Shown: positions 35,676 through 44,086 of the stretch, in pieces
Layout of the letters: every line of letters begins with the position of its first letter
Position numbering within the stretch: position 1 is the first letter of the stretch
Source of the DNA: Pseudomonas sp. FeN3W
GTDB lineage: Bacteria; Pseudomonadota; Gammaproteobacteria; Pseudomonadales; Pseudomonadaceae
Direction: 5' to 3'
NCBI GenBank assembly: GCA_030263805.2
Contig: CP136010.1
Location: 1,813,001 to 1,877,000 of the forward strand
DNA length: 64,000 bases
Translations under genes and position numbers: made by a program
The notes under the pieces: model-generated
Told to the model about the DNA's origin: nothing
Database searches by the model: none
The model's input: the letters and a program-made list of their open reading frames with translations, nothing else

Positions 35676-35689
35676 TTGATGCAGATCAA
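35676..35689. promoter_or_regulatory. ANR/FNR box upstream of ccpA
   Basis: TTGAT-GCAG-ATCAA is a perfect match to the ANR/FNR consensus TTGAT-N4-ATCAA. Its centre is 67 bases before the ccpA start, so a start point about 41 bases downstream fits class II activation under low oxygen. It lies in the 314-base gap 35436-35749, whose remainder (35436-35675) shows no gene or hairpin that I can support. Confidence 0.85.
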
Positions 35690-35749
35690 GCTATCAGTCG
35701 CGCAAAAAGTGCCTCCTAGACCCAGCCAACACCAAAGAAGCTATCCGTG

Positions 35750-36778
35750 ATGCGCCCTTCCCTTCCCCTGTTGCTTAGCAGCCTACTGTTCGCCAGCGTA
35801 GCGAGCGCCGATGAACTGCGTGAGCGCGCCAGCGCCATCTTCAAGCCGATTCCCGACAAGGTCACCGAAGTCCGCGGTCAGGCGGTCAGCGAAGACCAAG
35901 CCATGCTTGGCCACAAGCTATGGTTCGATCCACGCCTGTCCAGCAGCCACGTGATCAGTTGCAACACCTGCCACAACCTGAGCATCGGCGGCAGCGACAA
36001 CGTGCAGACCTCCATCGGCCACGGCTGGCAGAAAGGCCCGCGCAACTCGCCGACCGTACTGAACGCCGTGTTCAACGCCGCGCAGTTCTGGGATGGCCGC
36101 GCCAAGGACCTGCAGGAGCAAGCCAAGGGTCCGGTACAGGCCAGCGTCGAGATGAACAGCACGCCCGAGCGGGTCGTGGCGACGCTCAAGAGCATTCCGG
36201 AGTACGCCGCCGAGTTCAAGAAGGCCTTCCCCAACGACAAGGACCCGGTCAGCTTCGACAACATGGCCTACGCCCTGGAAGCCTTCGAAGTCAGCCTGAC
36301 CACGCCGAACTCGCCGTTCGACCGCTTCCTCAAGGGTGAGGACAAGGCGCTGGACGACAAGCAGAAAAAAGGCCTCGCCCTGTTCATGGACGTCGGCTGC
36401 ATCGCCTGCCACAACGGCGTCAACGTCGGCGGCCAGAGCTACTTCCCGTTCGGCGTGATCAAGAAGCCGGGTGCCGACATCCTGCCGGCCGGCGACAAGG
36501 GCCGCTTCACGGTCACCAATACCGCCGACGACGAGTACGTGTTCCGCGCCGCCCCGCTGCGCAACATCGCCCTGACCCCGCCGTACTTCCACAGCGGTGA
36601 GGTCTGGGAACTGGAACAGGCCGTGGCGATCATGGGCGACAGCCAACTCGGTCGTCAGCTCAAGGATGACGAAGTCAGCGCCATCACTGCCTTCCTCCAC
36701 AGCCTCACCGGCGAGCAGCCGCAGGTGGCCTACCCGATCCTGCCGGCCAGCACAGCGAACACTCCGAAACCCGAGTGA
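35750..36778 (+). CDS. ccpA: di-heme cytochrome c peroxidase
   Basis: A 342-residue periplasmic enzyme that reduces hydrogen peroxide to water using cytochrome c or azurin. A signal peptide (MRPSLPLLLSSLLFASVASA) is followed by two heme-binding CxxCH sites at C71-NTC-H75 and C217-IAC-H221, and the conserved RNSPTVLNAVFNAAQFWDGRA and YFHSGEVWELEQAV segments. Homologues are controlled by ANR in pseudomonads, matching the perfect box upstream. ATG at 35750 is chosen over a GTG one codon earlier. Confidence 0.95.
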   Translation: MRPSLPLLLSSLLFASVASADELRERASAIFKPIPDKVTEVRGQAVSEDQAMLGHKLWFDPRLSSSHVISCNTCHNLSIGGSDNVQTSIGHGWQKGPRNSPTVLNAVFNAAQFWDGRAKDLQEQAKGPVQASVEMNSTPERVVATLKSIPEYAAEFKKAFPNDKDPVSFDNMAYALEAFEVSLTTPNSPFDRFLKGEDKALDDKQKKGLALFMDVGCIACHNGVNVGGQSYFPFGVIKKPGADILPAGDKGRFTVTNTADDEYVFRAAPLRNIALTPPYFHSGEVWELEQAVAIMGDSQLGRQLKDDEVSAITAFLHSLTGEQPQVAYPILPASTANTPKPE

Positions 36779-36786
36779 TCGCCTCC

Positions 36787-36814
36787 AGTTACCCGGCGCC
36801 AGCCGCCGGGTAAC
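36787..36814. terminator. hairpin between ccpA and mscL
   Basis: AGTTACCCGGCG and CGCCGGGTAACT-like arms pair around a short loop, in the gap between the convergent ccpA and mscL. No U tract follows, so this is a candidate bidirectional terminator only. Confidence 0.45.
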
Positions 36815-36840
36815 TGCGCCGCGGGCCTGCGTGCCCCGCT

Positions 36841-37251
36841 TCAGCTTCCCCTCTGCTCCTTGAGCAGGTCGCGAATCTCGGTCAGCAGAAGCTCTTCCTT
36901 GGAAGGCGCAGGCGGTGCAGATGGCGCCTCGGCTTCCTTGCGCTTGAGATGGTTGATGGCCTTGATCGCCATGAAGATGGCAAAGGCGATGATCACGAAG
37001 TCAACCACGGTCTGAATGAACGCACCGTACCGCAGTACCACCGCCGGGGCCTCGCCAACGGCCTCCTTGAGCACTATCGCCAGATCAGAGAAGTCCACCC
37101 CGCCGATCAGCAGCCCCAGCGGCGGCATGATCACACCATCGACGAACGACGACACGATCTTGCCGAAGGCAGCGCCGATGATGATACCCACGGCCATGTC
37201 GACGACATTTCCTCGCACGGCAAACGCCTTGAATTCGTTGATCAGACTCAT
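36841..37251 (-). CDS. mscL: large-conductance mechanosensitive channel MscL
   Basis: A 136-residue channel with two membrane helices: FKAFAVRGNVVDMAVGIIIGAAFGKIVSSFV (TM1 with the gate) and YGAFIQTVVDFVIIAFAIFMAIKAINHL (TM2). The C-terminal bundle SKEELLLTEIRDLLKEQ is present. It releases solutes on sudden osmotic downshock. The ATG at 37251 gives the canonical MSLINEFKAFA start. It is a single gene, convergent with ccpA. Confidence 0.97.
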   Translation of the reverse strand: MSLINEFKAFAVRGNVVDMAVGIIIGAAFGKIVSSFVDGVIMPPLGLLIGGVDFSDLAIVLKEAVGEAPAVVLRYGAFIQTVVDFVIIAFAIFMAIKAINHLKRKEAEAPSAPPAPSKEELLLTEIRDLLKEQRGS

Positions 37252-37399
37252 ACGCAGATTTTCCTTTAGTGGATGACCGGGCCGCCCGCCACGACCCTCG
37301 GGCATGGCGGTGAACGCCGTTGTAGAGCATAGGCGGGCTTGCCAGCGCAGGCCACGACAGTACGCCTTTCATCGACCGGTTATTGCGAATGAGGTTCGC

Positions 37400-37413
37400 T
37401 TGATCGCCGTCAA
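37400..37413. promoter_or_regulatory. near-consensus ANR box upstream of the DUF465 gene
   Basis: TTGAT-CGCC-GTCAA matches nine of ten bases of the ANR/FNR box. Its centre is 67 bases before the DUF465 start, the same distance as the perfect box has from ccpA, and a weak -10 (TAAGGT at 37436-37441) is suitably placed. The call is tentative. Confidence 0.4.
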
Positions 37414-37473
37414 CCGGTTCTCGCAGGAGGGCGACTAAGGTGGACGCCTTCCTGACAAACCGGAGCGGTTTCC

Positions 37474-37743
37474 ATGCACGTCGAACATCACCCCCTGATC
37501 AAGGATTTTCCTGAGAAACGCGAGCAGTTGCAGAAACTGCGTCAGGAAGATCCGACCTTCGCCCGCAAGGCGGACGAGTACGAAGCGCTGGACAAGCGCA
37601 TCTGCCGCGTCGAAGACGGTGTCGAAACCCTCGACGACAGCGCGCTCAATGCCCTCAAGCAGGAGCGCGTGGCAATGAAGGACGACATCGCCCGCGATCT
37701 CAAGCGCGCGTCGGGCAGCTGCTGCGGCGGTTGCTGCGGCTGA
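37474..37743 (+). CDS. DUF465 (YdcH family) protein with cysteine-rich tail
   Basis: An 89-residue protein with the DUF465 helical hairpin: HVEHHPLIKDFPEKREQLQKL, then FARKADEYEALDKRICRVEDG and LKQERVAMKDDIARDL. The tail SCCGGCCG at residues 82-89 has four cysteines in eight residues and would suit a metal or cofactor ligand; DUF465 proteins usually lack such a tail. Function unknown. It is monocistronic with a clear terminator downstream. Confidence 0.83.
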   Translation: MHVEHHPLIKDFPEKREQLQKLRQEDPTFARKADEYEALDKRICRVEDGVETLDDSALNALKQERVAMKDDIARDLKRASGSCCGGCCG

Positions 37744-37763
37744 TAGCGTCGGTCAGTGATAAC

Positions 37764-37786
37764 GAAGCCCGCCATGCGCGGGCTTC
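37764..37786 (+). terminator. terminator of the DUF465 gene
   Basis: GAAGCCCGC and GCGGGCTTC form a perfect 9-bp stem with a CATGC loop, followed by TTGC. It lies 20 bases after the stop and before the convergent copD-like gene. Confidence 0.8.
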
Positions 37787-37801
37787 TTGCTGTGTGGCCC
37801 G

Positions 37802-38236
37802 CTAGAACAGGCCACCGAAGCGGAACCCCGAGCCAACCCAGACGAAGGCAACCGCTGTCAGGGTGATCAGCACGATATGCAGTCCGAGTTGCGGCAGGCG
37901 CTGCGCATCCAGCTTGGGAATCAATGCCAACCGCGCATGCACGCCCAGCAATGCGGTAAATCCGAGCAACATCAGCTTTGCCTGCACCAGGTGCGCCATG
38001 GGCGATGAGTCGAACCACTGCCCATGGGGCAGCCAGAGACTGGCCAGCCAGAGCCCGCTGACGATCTGCAGCAACAGCGCGGGAATTCCGACGCGCTCGT
38101 AGAGCTGTTCGAACTGGCGTACCGGCTGCACATCGCCGCGACGCAGGGCGCCCGGCAGCACACTGCACAGCAGTACCAGATGCCCGCCCACCCAGACACT
38201 GGCGCCCAGCAGGTGCAGAAACAACAGATGTCGCAT
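37802..38236 (-). CDS. CopD family membrane protein
   Basis: A 144-residue integral membrane protein with four helices (about 3-26, 54-72, 84-103 and 120-138). HLLFLHLLGASVWVGGHLVL with its histidines near the membrane and VQAKLMLLGFTALLGVHARL fit the CopD/YfcC-type family (PF05425-like), often linked to copper uptake or protoheme binding. No copper genes are adjacent, so its role is unknown. The ATG at 38236 follows AGGAG by eight bases. Confidence 0.75.
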   Translation of the reverse strand: MRHLLFLHLLGASVWVGGHLVLLCSVLPGALRRGDVQPVRQFEQLYERVGIPALLLQIVSGLWLASLWLPHGQWFDSSPMAHLVQAKLMLLGFTALLGVHARLALIPKLDAQRLPQLGLHIVLITLTAVAFVWVGSGFRFGGLF

Positions 38237-38352
38237 GGGGCTCACTCCTGTTCGATTTGTTTACAGTCTGGCCGCTGCCTCGCCGCTTGTGGCTGATGAC
38301 GATCAAGTCAGCCGTTATCATGCGACACCCTCTACCAGACCCGGAGTTTCCC

Positions 38353-39714
38353 ATGGCCAAGGCCAAGCGCATGTATGGCTGCACCGAATGCGGCTCGACC
38401 TTTCCCAAGTGGGCCGGCCAGTGCGGTGACTGCGGCGCCTGGAATACCTTGGTGGAAACGATCATCGAAGGTGCTGCACCGCCGTCAGGCCGCGCGGGTT
38501 GGGCTGGGGAGCAGGCCAACATCCGGACGCTGGCCGAGGTCAGTGTCGAGGAAGTGCCGCGCTTTTCCACCGCCTCCGGCGAGCTGGACCGCGTGCTCGG
38601 CGGCGGTCTGGTCGACGGTTCGGTGGTGCTGATCGGCGGCGATCCGGGCATCGGCAAGTCGACCATCCTGCTGCAGACGCTGTGCGCCATCGCCCAGCAC
38701 TACCCGGCGCTCTACGTTACCGGCGAGGAATCCCAGCAGCAGGTGGCGATGCGTGCGCGCCGGCTTGACCTGCCGCAGGACCGGCTCAAGGTGATGACCG
38801 AGACCTGCATCGAATCGATCATCGCCACCGCGCGGCTGGAAAAGCCCAAGGTGATGGTGATCGACTCGATCCAGACCATCTTCACCGAGCAGCTACAGTC
38901 GGCGCCCGGCGGTGTGGCCCAGGTGCGCGAGAGCGCGGCGCTGCTGGTGCGCTACGCCAAGCAGAGCGGCACGGCGATCTTCCTCGTCGGCCACGTCACC
39001 AAGGAAGGCGCGCTGGCCGGCCCGCGGGTGCTGGAACACATGGTCGACACCGTGCTGTATTTCGAGGGCGAGTCCGACGGCCGCCTGCGCCTGCTGCGCG
39101 CGGTGAAGAACCGCTTCGGCGCGGTCAACGAACTGGGCGTGTTCGGCATGACCGACAAGGGCCTGAAGGAAGTCACCAACCCCTCGGCGATCTTCCTCAC
39201 CCGCGCCCAGGAGTCGGTGCCCGGCAGCGTGGTGATGGCCACCTGGGAAGGCACCCGGCCGATGCTGGTGGAGGTGCAGGCGCTGGTCGATACCAGCCAC
39301 CTGGCCAACCCGCGCCGCGTCACCCTGGGCCTGGACCAGAACCGCCTGGCCATGCTGCTGGCCGTGCTGCACCGCCACGGCAGCATTCCCACCTACGATC
39401 AGGACGTATTCATCAATGTGGTGGGCGGCGTGAAGGTGCTGGAAACCGCAGCCGACCTGGCGCTGATGGCCGCGGTGATTTCCAGCCTGCGCAATCGCCC
39501 GCTGGATACCGACCTGCTGGTGTTCGGCGAGGTGGGGCTGTCCGGCGAGATTCGCCCGGTGCCGAGCGGTCAGGAGCGCCTGAAGGAAGCCGCCAAACAC
39601 GGCTTCAAGCGCGCCATCGTGCCCAAGGGCAATGCGCCGAAGGAGGCGCCTGCCGGTTTACAGATCATCGCCGTGACGCGCCTGGAGCAGGCGCTCGACG
39701 CGCTGTTCGAGTGA
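38353..39714 (+). CDS. radA: DNA repair protein RadA/Sms
   Basis: A 453-residue RecA-like protein. It has the N-terminal four-cysteine zinc finger (CTECGSTFPKWAGQCGDCG), Walker A GGDPGIGKST, the RadA motif KNRFGAVNELGVFGM, and a C-terminal Lon-like domain ending ALFE. It acts in branch migration and processing of recombination intermediates, including during natural transformation in competent bacteria. CGGAG precedes the ATG at 38353 by six bases. The PilZ gene on the opposite strand ends four bases after its stop. Confidence 0.97.
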   Translation: MAKAKRMYGCTECGSTFPKWAGQCGDCGAWNTLVETIIEGAAPPSGRAGWAGEQANIRTLAEVSVEEVPRFSTASGELDRVLGGGLVDGSVVLIGGDPGIGKSTILLQTLCAIAQHYPALYVTGEESQQQVAMRARRLDLPQDRLKVMTETCIESIIATARLEKPKVMVIDSIQTIFTEQLQSAPGGVAQVRESAALLVRYAKQSGTAIFLVGHVTKEGALAGPRVLEHMVDTVLYFEGESDGRLRLLRAVKNRFGAVNELGVFGMTDKGLKEVTNPSAIFLTRAQESVPGSVVMATWEGTRPMLVEVQALVDTSHLANPRRVTLGLDQNRLAMLLAVLHRHGSIPTYDQDVFINVVGGVKVLETAADLALMAAVISSLRNRPLDTDLLVFGEVGLSGEIRPVPSGQERLKEAAKHGFKRAIVPKGNAPKEAPAGLQIIAVTRLEQALDALFE

Positions 39715-39717
39715 GCG

Positions 39718-40086
39718 CTACTCACCGCCGAGCGCGGCCAGCTCGCGCTCCAGCAGTGCCTCGTCGCCGAGGTTGAGTTCGACCAGGCGCCGCAGGTGGG
39801 CGATCGAGTCGAGATCGATGTGCCGACAGACGAAGCCGATCAGATCGCCCTCTTCATGAGCCATCGCCACCTCCATGCGCACCTCGGCATCATCGGCCAG
39901 GCGCACCCGCGCCTCGAACGGCCTTTCTGCATCGGCATCCCAGCCTTCCGGGCGGCGAACCAGCAGGCCTTTCAGCGACAGGTCATGCAGCTCGACCGGC
40001 CAGCGCCGGTCGCCCTGCACCAGCTCAGTGGCGGCATCGAACTCGATACGCTGGAAGCGCCGGCGGTCACTGGGGGAATCAGTCAT
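39718..40086 (-). CDS. mapZ: PilZ domain c-di-GMP receptor (MapZ-like)
   Basis: A 122-residue single-domain PilZ protein. The c-di-GMP motifs are RRRFQR (residues 8-13) and D35-L-S37-L-K-G40. The C terminus HIDLDSIAHLRRLVELNLGDEALLERELA is nearly identical to the P. aeruginosa protein PA4608 (MapZ), as recalled. MapZ binds the chemotaxis methyltransferase CheR1 when loaded with c-di-GMP and lowers receptor methylation. ATG at 40086 with CGGAG upstream is preferred. It faces radA convergently, as in P. aeruginosa. Confidence 0.85.
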   Translation of the reverse strand: MTDSPSDRRRFQRIEFDAATELVQGDRRWPVELHDLSLKGLLVRRPEGWDADAERPFEARVRLADDAEVRMEVAMAHEEGDLIGFVCRHIDLDSIAHLRRLVELNLGDEALLERELAALGGE

Positions 40087-40143
40087 GAACATCACTCCGC
40101 GGTGTCTGAATTCACTATAGGACAACAACTCTCGACATCGCCG

Positions 40144-40605
40144 TCACAACCAGCGGCGCACCCGTCCACAGTACGCCAGATAGTCGTCGCCAAACAGCTG
40201 GGTCAGCAAGCGCTCCTCATGCACGATGACAGCGCGCTGCATGGTGAAGATCAGGGCGGGAAGCAACAGCCACGGCCACAGCGTGCCCCAGAGCAGCGCG
40301 ATGCCGCAGTAGATCAGGCTGTCAGCCAAATAGATCGGGTTGCGCGAAAAACCGAACGGCCCCTCTTCCAGCAGCTTCGCGGGCTTGCCATAGGGATTGA
40401 CCGTGGTTCTGCGCCAGAGCATCAGCAAGCCGGCCCAGAGCATCAGCACCACGCCCGCGTCGATCAGCCCCCAGCCCAGGTAGTGCGTCCAGAGATCGCG
40501 CGGCAACGCGATCGGCAACAGCGACTCCCACAGCCAGGCCGCGGCGAGAAACAGCAGATAGATGACCGGTGGCGGCAGGATCACACCCGTGGCGCGCTTG
40601 AACAT
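40144..40605 (-). CDS. isoprenylcysteine methyltransferase-like membrane protein
   Basis: A 153-residue protein with four or five membrane helices and the C-terminal signature GPFGFSRNPIYLADSLIYCGIALLWGT and VHEERLLTQLFGDDYLAYC of the ICMT/phospholipid methyltransferase fold. It would use S-adenosylmethionine; the substrate is unknown. It lies 57 bases upstream of the MapZ gene on the same strand. The ATG at 40605 is preferred over a TTG one codon before. Confidence 0.85.
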   Translation of the reverse strand: MFKRATGVILPPPVIYLLFLAAAWLWESLLPIALPRDLWTHYLGWGLIDAGVVLMLWAGLLMLWRRTTVNPYGKPAKLLEEGPFGFSRNPIYLADSLIYCGIALLWGTLWPWLLLPALIFTMQRAVIVHEERLLTQLFGDDYLAYCGRVRRWL

Positions 40606-40704
40606 CAACCAAACTCCGGACCAGCAGTTCCAGGCAGTCTAGCGTGTCGAGCACCTATTACGGCGACCAGGATCAAGCGCGCCGCACCTACCACCTGCAG
40701 ACAG

Positions 40705-40730
40705 CAAAAAGCCCGCTTTCGCGGGCTTTT
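40705..40730 (-). terminator. terminator of glyA
   Basis: AAAAAGCCCGC and GCGGGCTTTT pair around a TTTC loop, with A and T tracts on both sides. It lies 20 bases after the glyA stop on the minus strand and can also stop transcription from the other side. Confidence 0.88.
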
Positions 40731-40749
40731 CGATGCAGCGTTCGAACGC

Positions 40750-42003
40750 TTAGTTGCCGTATACCGGAAACTTGGCGCAGACCGCTTCGACCTTGCCACG
40801 GACCGCTTCGATCACCGACTCATCGCCCATGTTGTCGAGGATGTCGCAGATCCAGCCAGCCAGGTCGCGGCACTCGGTCTCGCCGAAGCCACGAGTGGTG
40901 ACGGCCGGGGTGCCGATGCGCAGGCCGGAAGTCACGAACGGCGAGCGCGGATCGTTCGGCACGCTGTTCTTGTTAACGGTGATGTGCGCGTTGCCCAGGG
41001 CGGCGTCAGCATCCTTGCCGGTGATGTCCTGCTTGATCAGACTGAGCAGGAACAGGTGGTTCTGGGTACCGCCAGAGACCACGTCGAAGCCGCGCTGGAT
41101 GAACACTTCGGCCATGGCCTGGGCGTTCTTCACCACCTGTTGCTGGTAGGCCTTGAACTCGGGCTGCAGGGCTTCCTTGAAGCACACCGCCTTGGCCGCG
41201 ATGACGTGCTCCAGCGGACCGCCCTGGGCGCCGGGGAAGACCGCGGAGTTGAGTTTCTTCTCGATCTCCTCGTTCTTCCTGGCCAGGATCAGGCCACCGC
41301 GCGGGCCACGCAGGGTCTTGTGGGTGGTGGTGGTGACCACGTCGGCGAACGGCACCGGGTTCGGGTAGACACCGGCGGCGACCAGACCAGCCACGTGGGC
41401 CATGTCGACGAACAGATAGGCACCGACCTTGTCGGCGATTTCGCGGAAACGGGCGAAATCCAGCTTCTGCGAGTAGGCGGAGAAACCGGCGACGATCATC
41501 TTCGGCTTGTGCTCGACGGCCAGACGCTCGACTTCGTCGTAGTCGATCAGACCCTGGTCGTTGATGCCGTACTGCACGGCGTTGTACAGCTTGCCGGAAG
41601 AGGACACGCTGGCGCCGTGGGTCAGGTGGCCGCCGTGGGCCAGGCTCATGCCGAGGATGGTGTCGCCAGCGCTGAGCAGCGCCAGGTAGACGGCGGCATT
41701 GGCCTGGGAACCGGCGTGCGGCTGGACGTTGGCGTAGTCGGCGCCGAACAGCTCCTTGGCACGATCGATCGCAAGCTGCTCGACCACGTCGACGTACTCG
41801 CAACCGCCGTAGTAGCGCTTGCCCGGGTAGCCTTCGGCATACTTGTTGGTCAGCACCGAACCCTGGGCTTCCATCACCGCCGGGCTGGTGTAGTTCTCCG
41901 AGGCGATCAGCTCGATGTGGTCTTCCTGACGCTTGGCTTCCTGCTCCATGGCAGCGAAGAGATCGGCGTCGAAACGGGCGAGGGTCAAATCACGGCTGAA
42001 CAT
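40750..42003 (-). CDS. glyA: serine hydroxymethyltransferase
   Basis: A 417-residue PLP enzyme interconverting serine and glycine with tetrahydrofolate, feeding one-carbon metabolism. The PLP lysine lies in VVTTTTHKTLRGPRGG; ENYTSPAVMEAQGSVLTNKYAEGYPGKRYYGG and DMAHVAGLVAAGVYPNP are invariant. AGAGGA precedes the ATG by five bases. Pseudomonads carry several glyA copies; which one this is cannot be decided here. It is divergent from ettA across a 253-base region that shows no clear regulatory site. Confidence 0.97.
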   Translation of the reverse strand: MFSRDLTLARFDADLFAAMEQEAKRQEDHIELIASENYTSPAVMEAQGSVLTNKYAEGYPGKRYYGGCEYVDVVEQLAIDRAKELFGADYANVQPHAGSQANAAVYLALLSAGDTILGMSLAHGGHLTHGASVSSSGKLYNAVQYGINDQGLIDYDEVERLAVEHKPKMIVAGFSAYSQKLDFARFREIADKVGAYLFVDMAHVAGLVAAGVYPNPVPFADVVTTTTHKTLRGPRGGLILARKNEEIEKKLNSAVFPGAQGGPLEHVIAAKAVCFKEALQPEFKAYQQQVVKNAQAMAEVFIQRGFDVVSGGTQNHLFLLSLIKQDITGKDADAALGNAHITVNKNSVPNDPRSPFVTSGLRIGTPAVTTRGFGETECRDLAGWICDILDNMGDESVIEAVRGKVEAVCAKFPVYGN

Positions 42004-42256
42004 GGCAGTCCTCTGAGATCAGCTGGCGGTAAAAAGAGAGGCGCGGATTCTACCCCATCCGACCGCCCGCGGGTATGAGCGATAGTCATGCACAAGATGA
42101 ACGACCGCCGCGCACGCAGCCCGCGCGGAGCGCCGCCACGGTTTGCCCTGGGCGGAGCATTCGGGTAGCTTTGCGCCCTTTACATGCCGCCCGTTTTCCC
42201 GGCCGTTACGGCCTCGGGCCAGGCATCCCTCATCACTGTCACGGGCATTCGTTTCC

Positions 42257-43924
42257 ATGGCTCAATACGTCTACACCATGCATCGGCTGAGCAAGGTCGT
42301 TCCGCCGAAACGCGAGATTCTCAAGAACATCTCCCTGTCGTTTTTCCCCGGCGCCAAGATCGGCGTGCTCGGCCTGAACGGCGCGGGCAAGTCCACCCTG
42401 CTGCGCATCATGGCCGGCGTCGACACCGAGTTCGACGGCGAGGCCCGCGCCATGCCGGGCATCAACGTCGGCTACCTGCCGCAGGAACCGCAGCTCGATC
42501 CGGAAAAGACCGTGCGCGAAGTCGTCGAGGAAGCGGTTGGCGTGATCAAGGACGCCCAGGCCCGCCTGGATGCCGTCTATGCCGCCTACGCCGAGCCGGA
42601 CGCCGACTTCGATGCGCTGGCGGCCGAGCAGGCCAAGCTCGAAGCGATCCTGCAGGCATCCGACGGTCATAACCTGGAGCGCCAGCTCGAAGTCGCCGCC
42701 GACGCTCTGCGCCTGCCGGCCTGGGACGCCAAGGTCGCGCACCTGTCCGGCGGCGAAAAGCGCCGCGTCGCACTGTGCCGCCTGCTGCTGTCCGCACCGG
42801 ACATGCTGCTGCTGGACGAACCGACCAACCACCTGGACGCCGACTCGGTGGCCTGGCTGGAGCGCTTCCTCCACGACTTCCCCGGCACCGTGGTGGCGAT
42901 CACCCACGACCGTTACTTCCTCGACAACGTCGCCGGCTGGATCCTCGAACTCGACCGCGGCGCGGGCATCCCGTACGAAGGCAACTATTCCGGCTGGCTG
43001 GAAGCCAAATCGGCGCGTCTGGCGCAGGAGTCCAAGCAACAGTCGGCCCATGAAAAGGCCATGAAGGAAGAGCTGGAGTGGGTGCGCAAAGGCGCCAAGG
43101 CCCGCCAGTCCAAATCCAAGGCTCGTCTGCAGCGCTTCGAGGAAATGCAATCGCAGGAATTCCAGAAACGCGCAGAGACCAACGAAATCTATATCCCGGC
43201 CGGCCCGCGCCTGGGTGACAAGGTCATCGAATTCAAGAACGTCACCAAGGGCTACGGCGACCGCGTACTGATCGACGACCTCTCCTTCAGCGTGCCGAAA
43301 GGCGCCATCGTTGGCGTGATCGGTGGCAACGGTGCCGGTAAGTCGACCCTGTTCCGCATGCTGATGGGCAAGGAAACCCCGGATTCCGGCAGCATCGAAA
43401 TCGGCGACACCGTGCAGTTGGCCTGCGTGGATCAGAGCCGCGACGACCTGGACGGTGGCAAGACCGTCTGGGAAGCGGTCTCCGACGGCCTGGATCAGAT
43501 TCGCATCGGCAACTACGAGGTGCCATCGCGCGGTTACGTTGGCCGCTTCAACTTCAAGGGCGCCGACCAGCAGAAGTTCGTCAAGGACCTTTCCGGTGGT
43601 GAGCGCGGTCGCCTGCACCTGGCGCTGACCCTCAAGCAGGGCGCCAACGTTCTGCTGCTCGACGAACCCTCCAACGACCTCGACGTGGAAACCCTGCGCT
43701 CGCTGGAAGAGGCGCTGCTGGACTTCCCCGGCTCGGCCATCGTGATCTCCCACGACCGCTGGTTCCTCGACCGCGTCGCCACCCACATCCTCTCCTACGA
43801 GGACGATGGCGGTGTGGTGTTCTTCGAAGGCAACTACACCGAGTACGAAGCCGATCGTAAGAAGCGCCTCGGTGACGCAGCTTCCCAGCCACACCGCGTC
43901 AAGTACAAGAAACTGGCGCAGTAA
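42257..43924 (+). CDS. ettA: energy-dependent translational throttle protein EttA
   Basis: A 555-residue ABC-F protein with two ATPase domains: GLNGAGKST (about residues 39-47) and GGNGAGKST (about 357-365), signature motifs LSGGEKRRV and LSGGERGRL, and LLLDEPTNHLD/LLLDEPSNDLD. The inter-domain linker is rich in lysine and arginine (about 240-300). EttA binds the ribosomal E site and gates translation according to ADP/ATP. ATG at 42257 gives the expected MAQYVYTMHRLSKVVPPKREIL start. Confidence 0.96.
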   Translation: MAQYVYTMHRLSKVVPPKREILKNISLSFFPGAKIGVLGLNGAGKSTLLRIMAGVDTEFDGEARAMPGINVGYLPQEPQLDPEKTVREVVEEAVGVIKDAQARLDAVYAAYAEPDADFDALAAEQAKLEAILQASDGHNLERQLEVAADALRLPAWDAKVAHLSGGEKRRVALCRLLLSAPDMLLLDEPTNHLDADSVAWLERFLHDFPGTVVAITHDRYFLDNVAGWILELDRGAGIPYEGNYSGWLEAKSARLAQESKQQSAHEKAMKEELEWVRKGAKARQSKSKARLQRFEEMQSQEFQKRAETNEIYIPAGPRLGDKVIEFKNVTKGYGDRVLIDDLSFSVPKGAIVGVIGGNGAGKSTLFRMLMGKETPDSGSIEIGDTVQLACVDQSRDDLDGGKTVWEAVSDGLDQIRIGNYEVPSRGYVGRFNFKGADQQKFVKDLSGGERGRLHLALTLKQGANVLLLDEPSNDLDVETLRSLEEALLDFPGSAIVISHDRWFLDRVATHILSYEDDGGVVFFEGNYTEYEADRKKRLGDAASQPHRVKYKKLAQ

Positions 43925-44086
43925 GCGGTAGCTAATGACAACGGAGCCGGACAGGCTCCGCTGTCGTGTCTAGAGAAAGCCCCCACAAACAGTGGCACAA
44001 TGCTGCCTACGTGAATTACTGATCCCTTCGGCAGGCGCGGCAAGCGCACCCATGCCGGACCCCGCGACCGACAAAGGACAATTCGC

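Noticed and set aside
42239..43894. 551-codon frame antisense to ettA
   Set aside because: Shadow frame; ettA motifs are complete on the other strand.
43994..44012. Possible sigma54 promoter (TGGCAC..CTGC) before siaA
   Set aside because: The GG and GC elements are separated by nine bases instead of ten and the -12 element reads CTGC; not credible.
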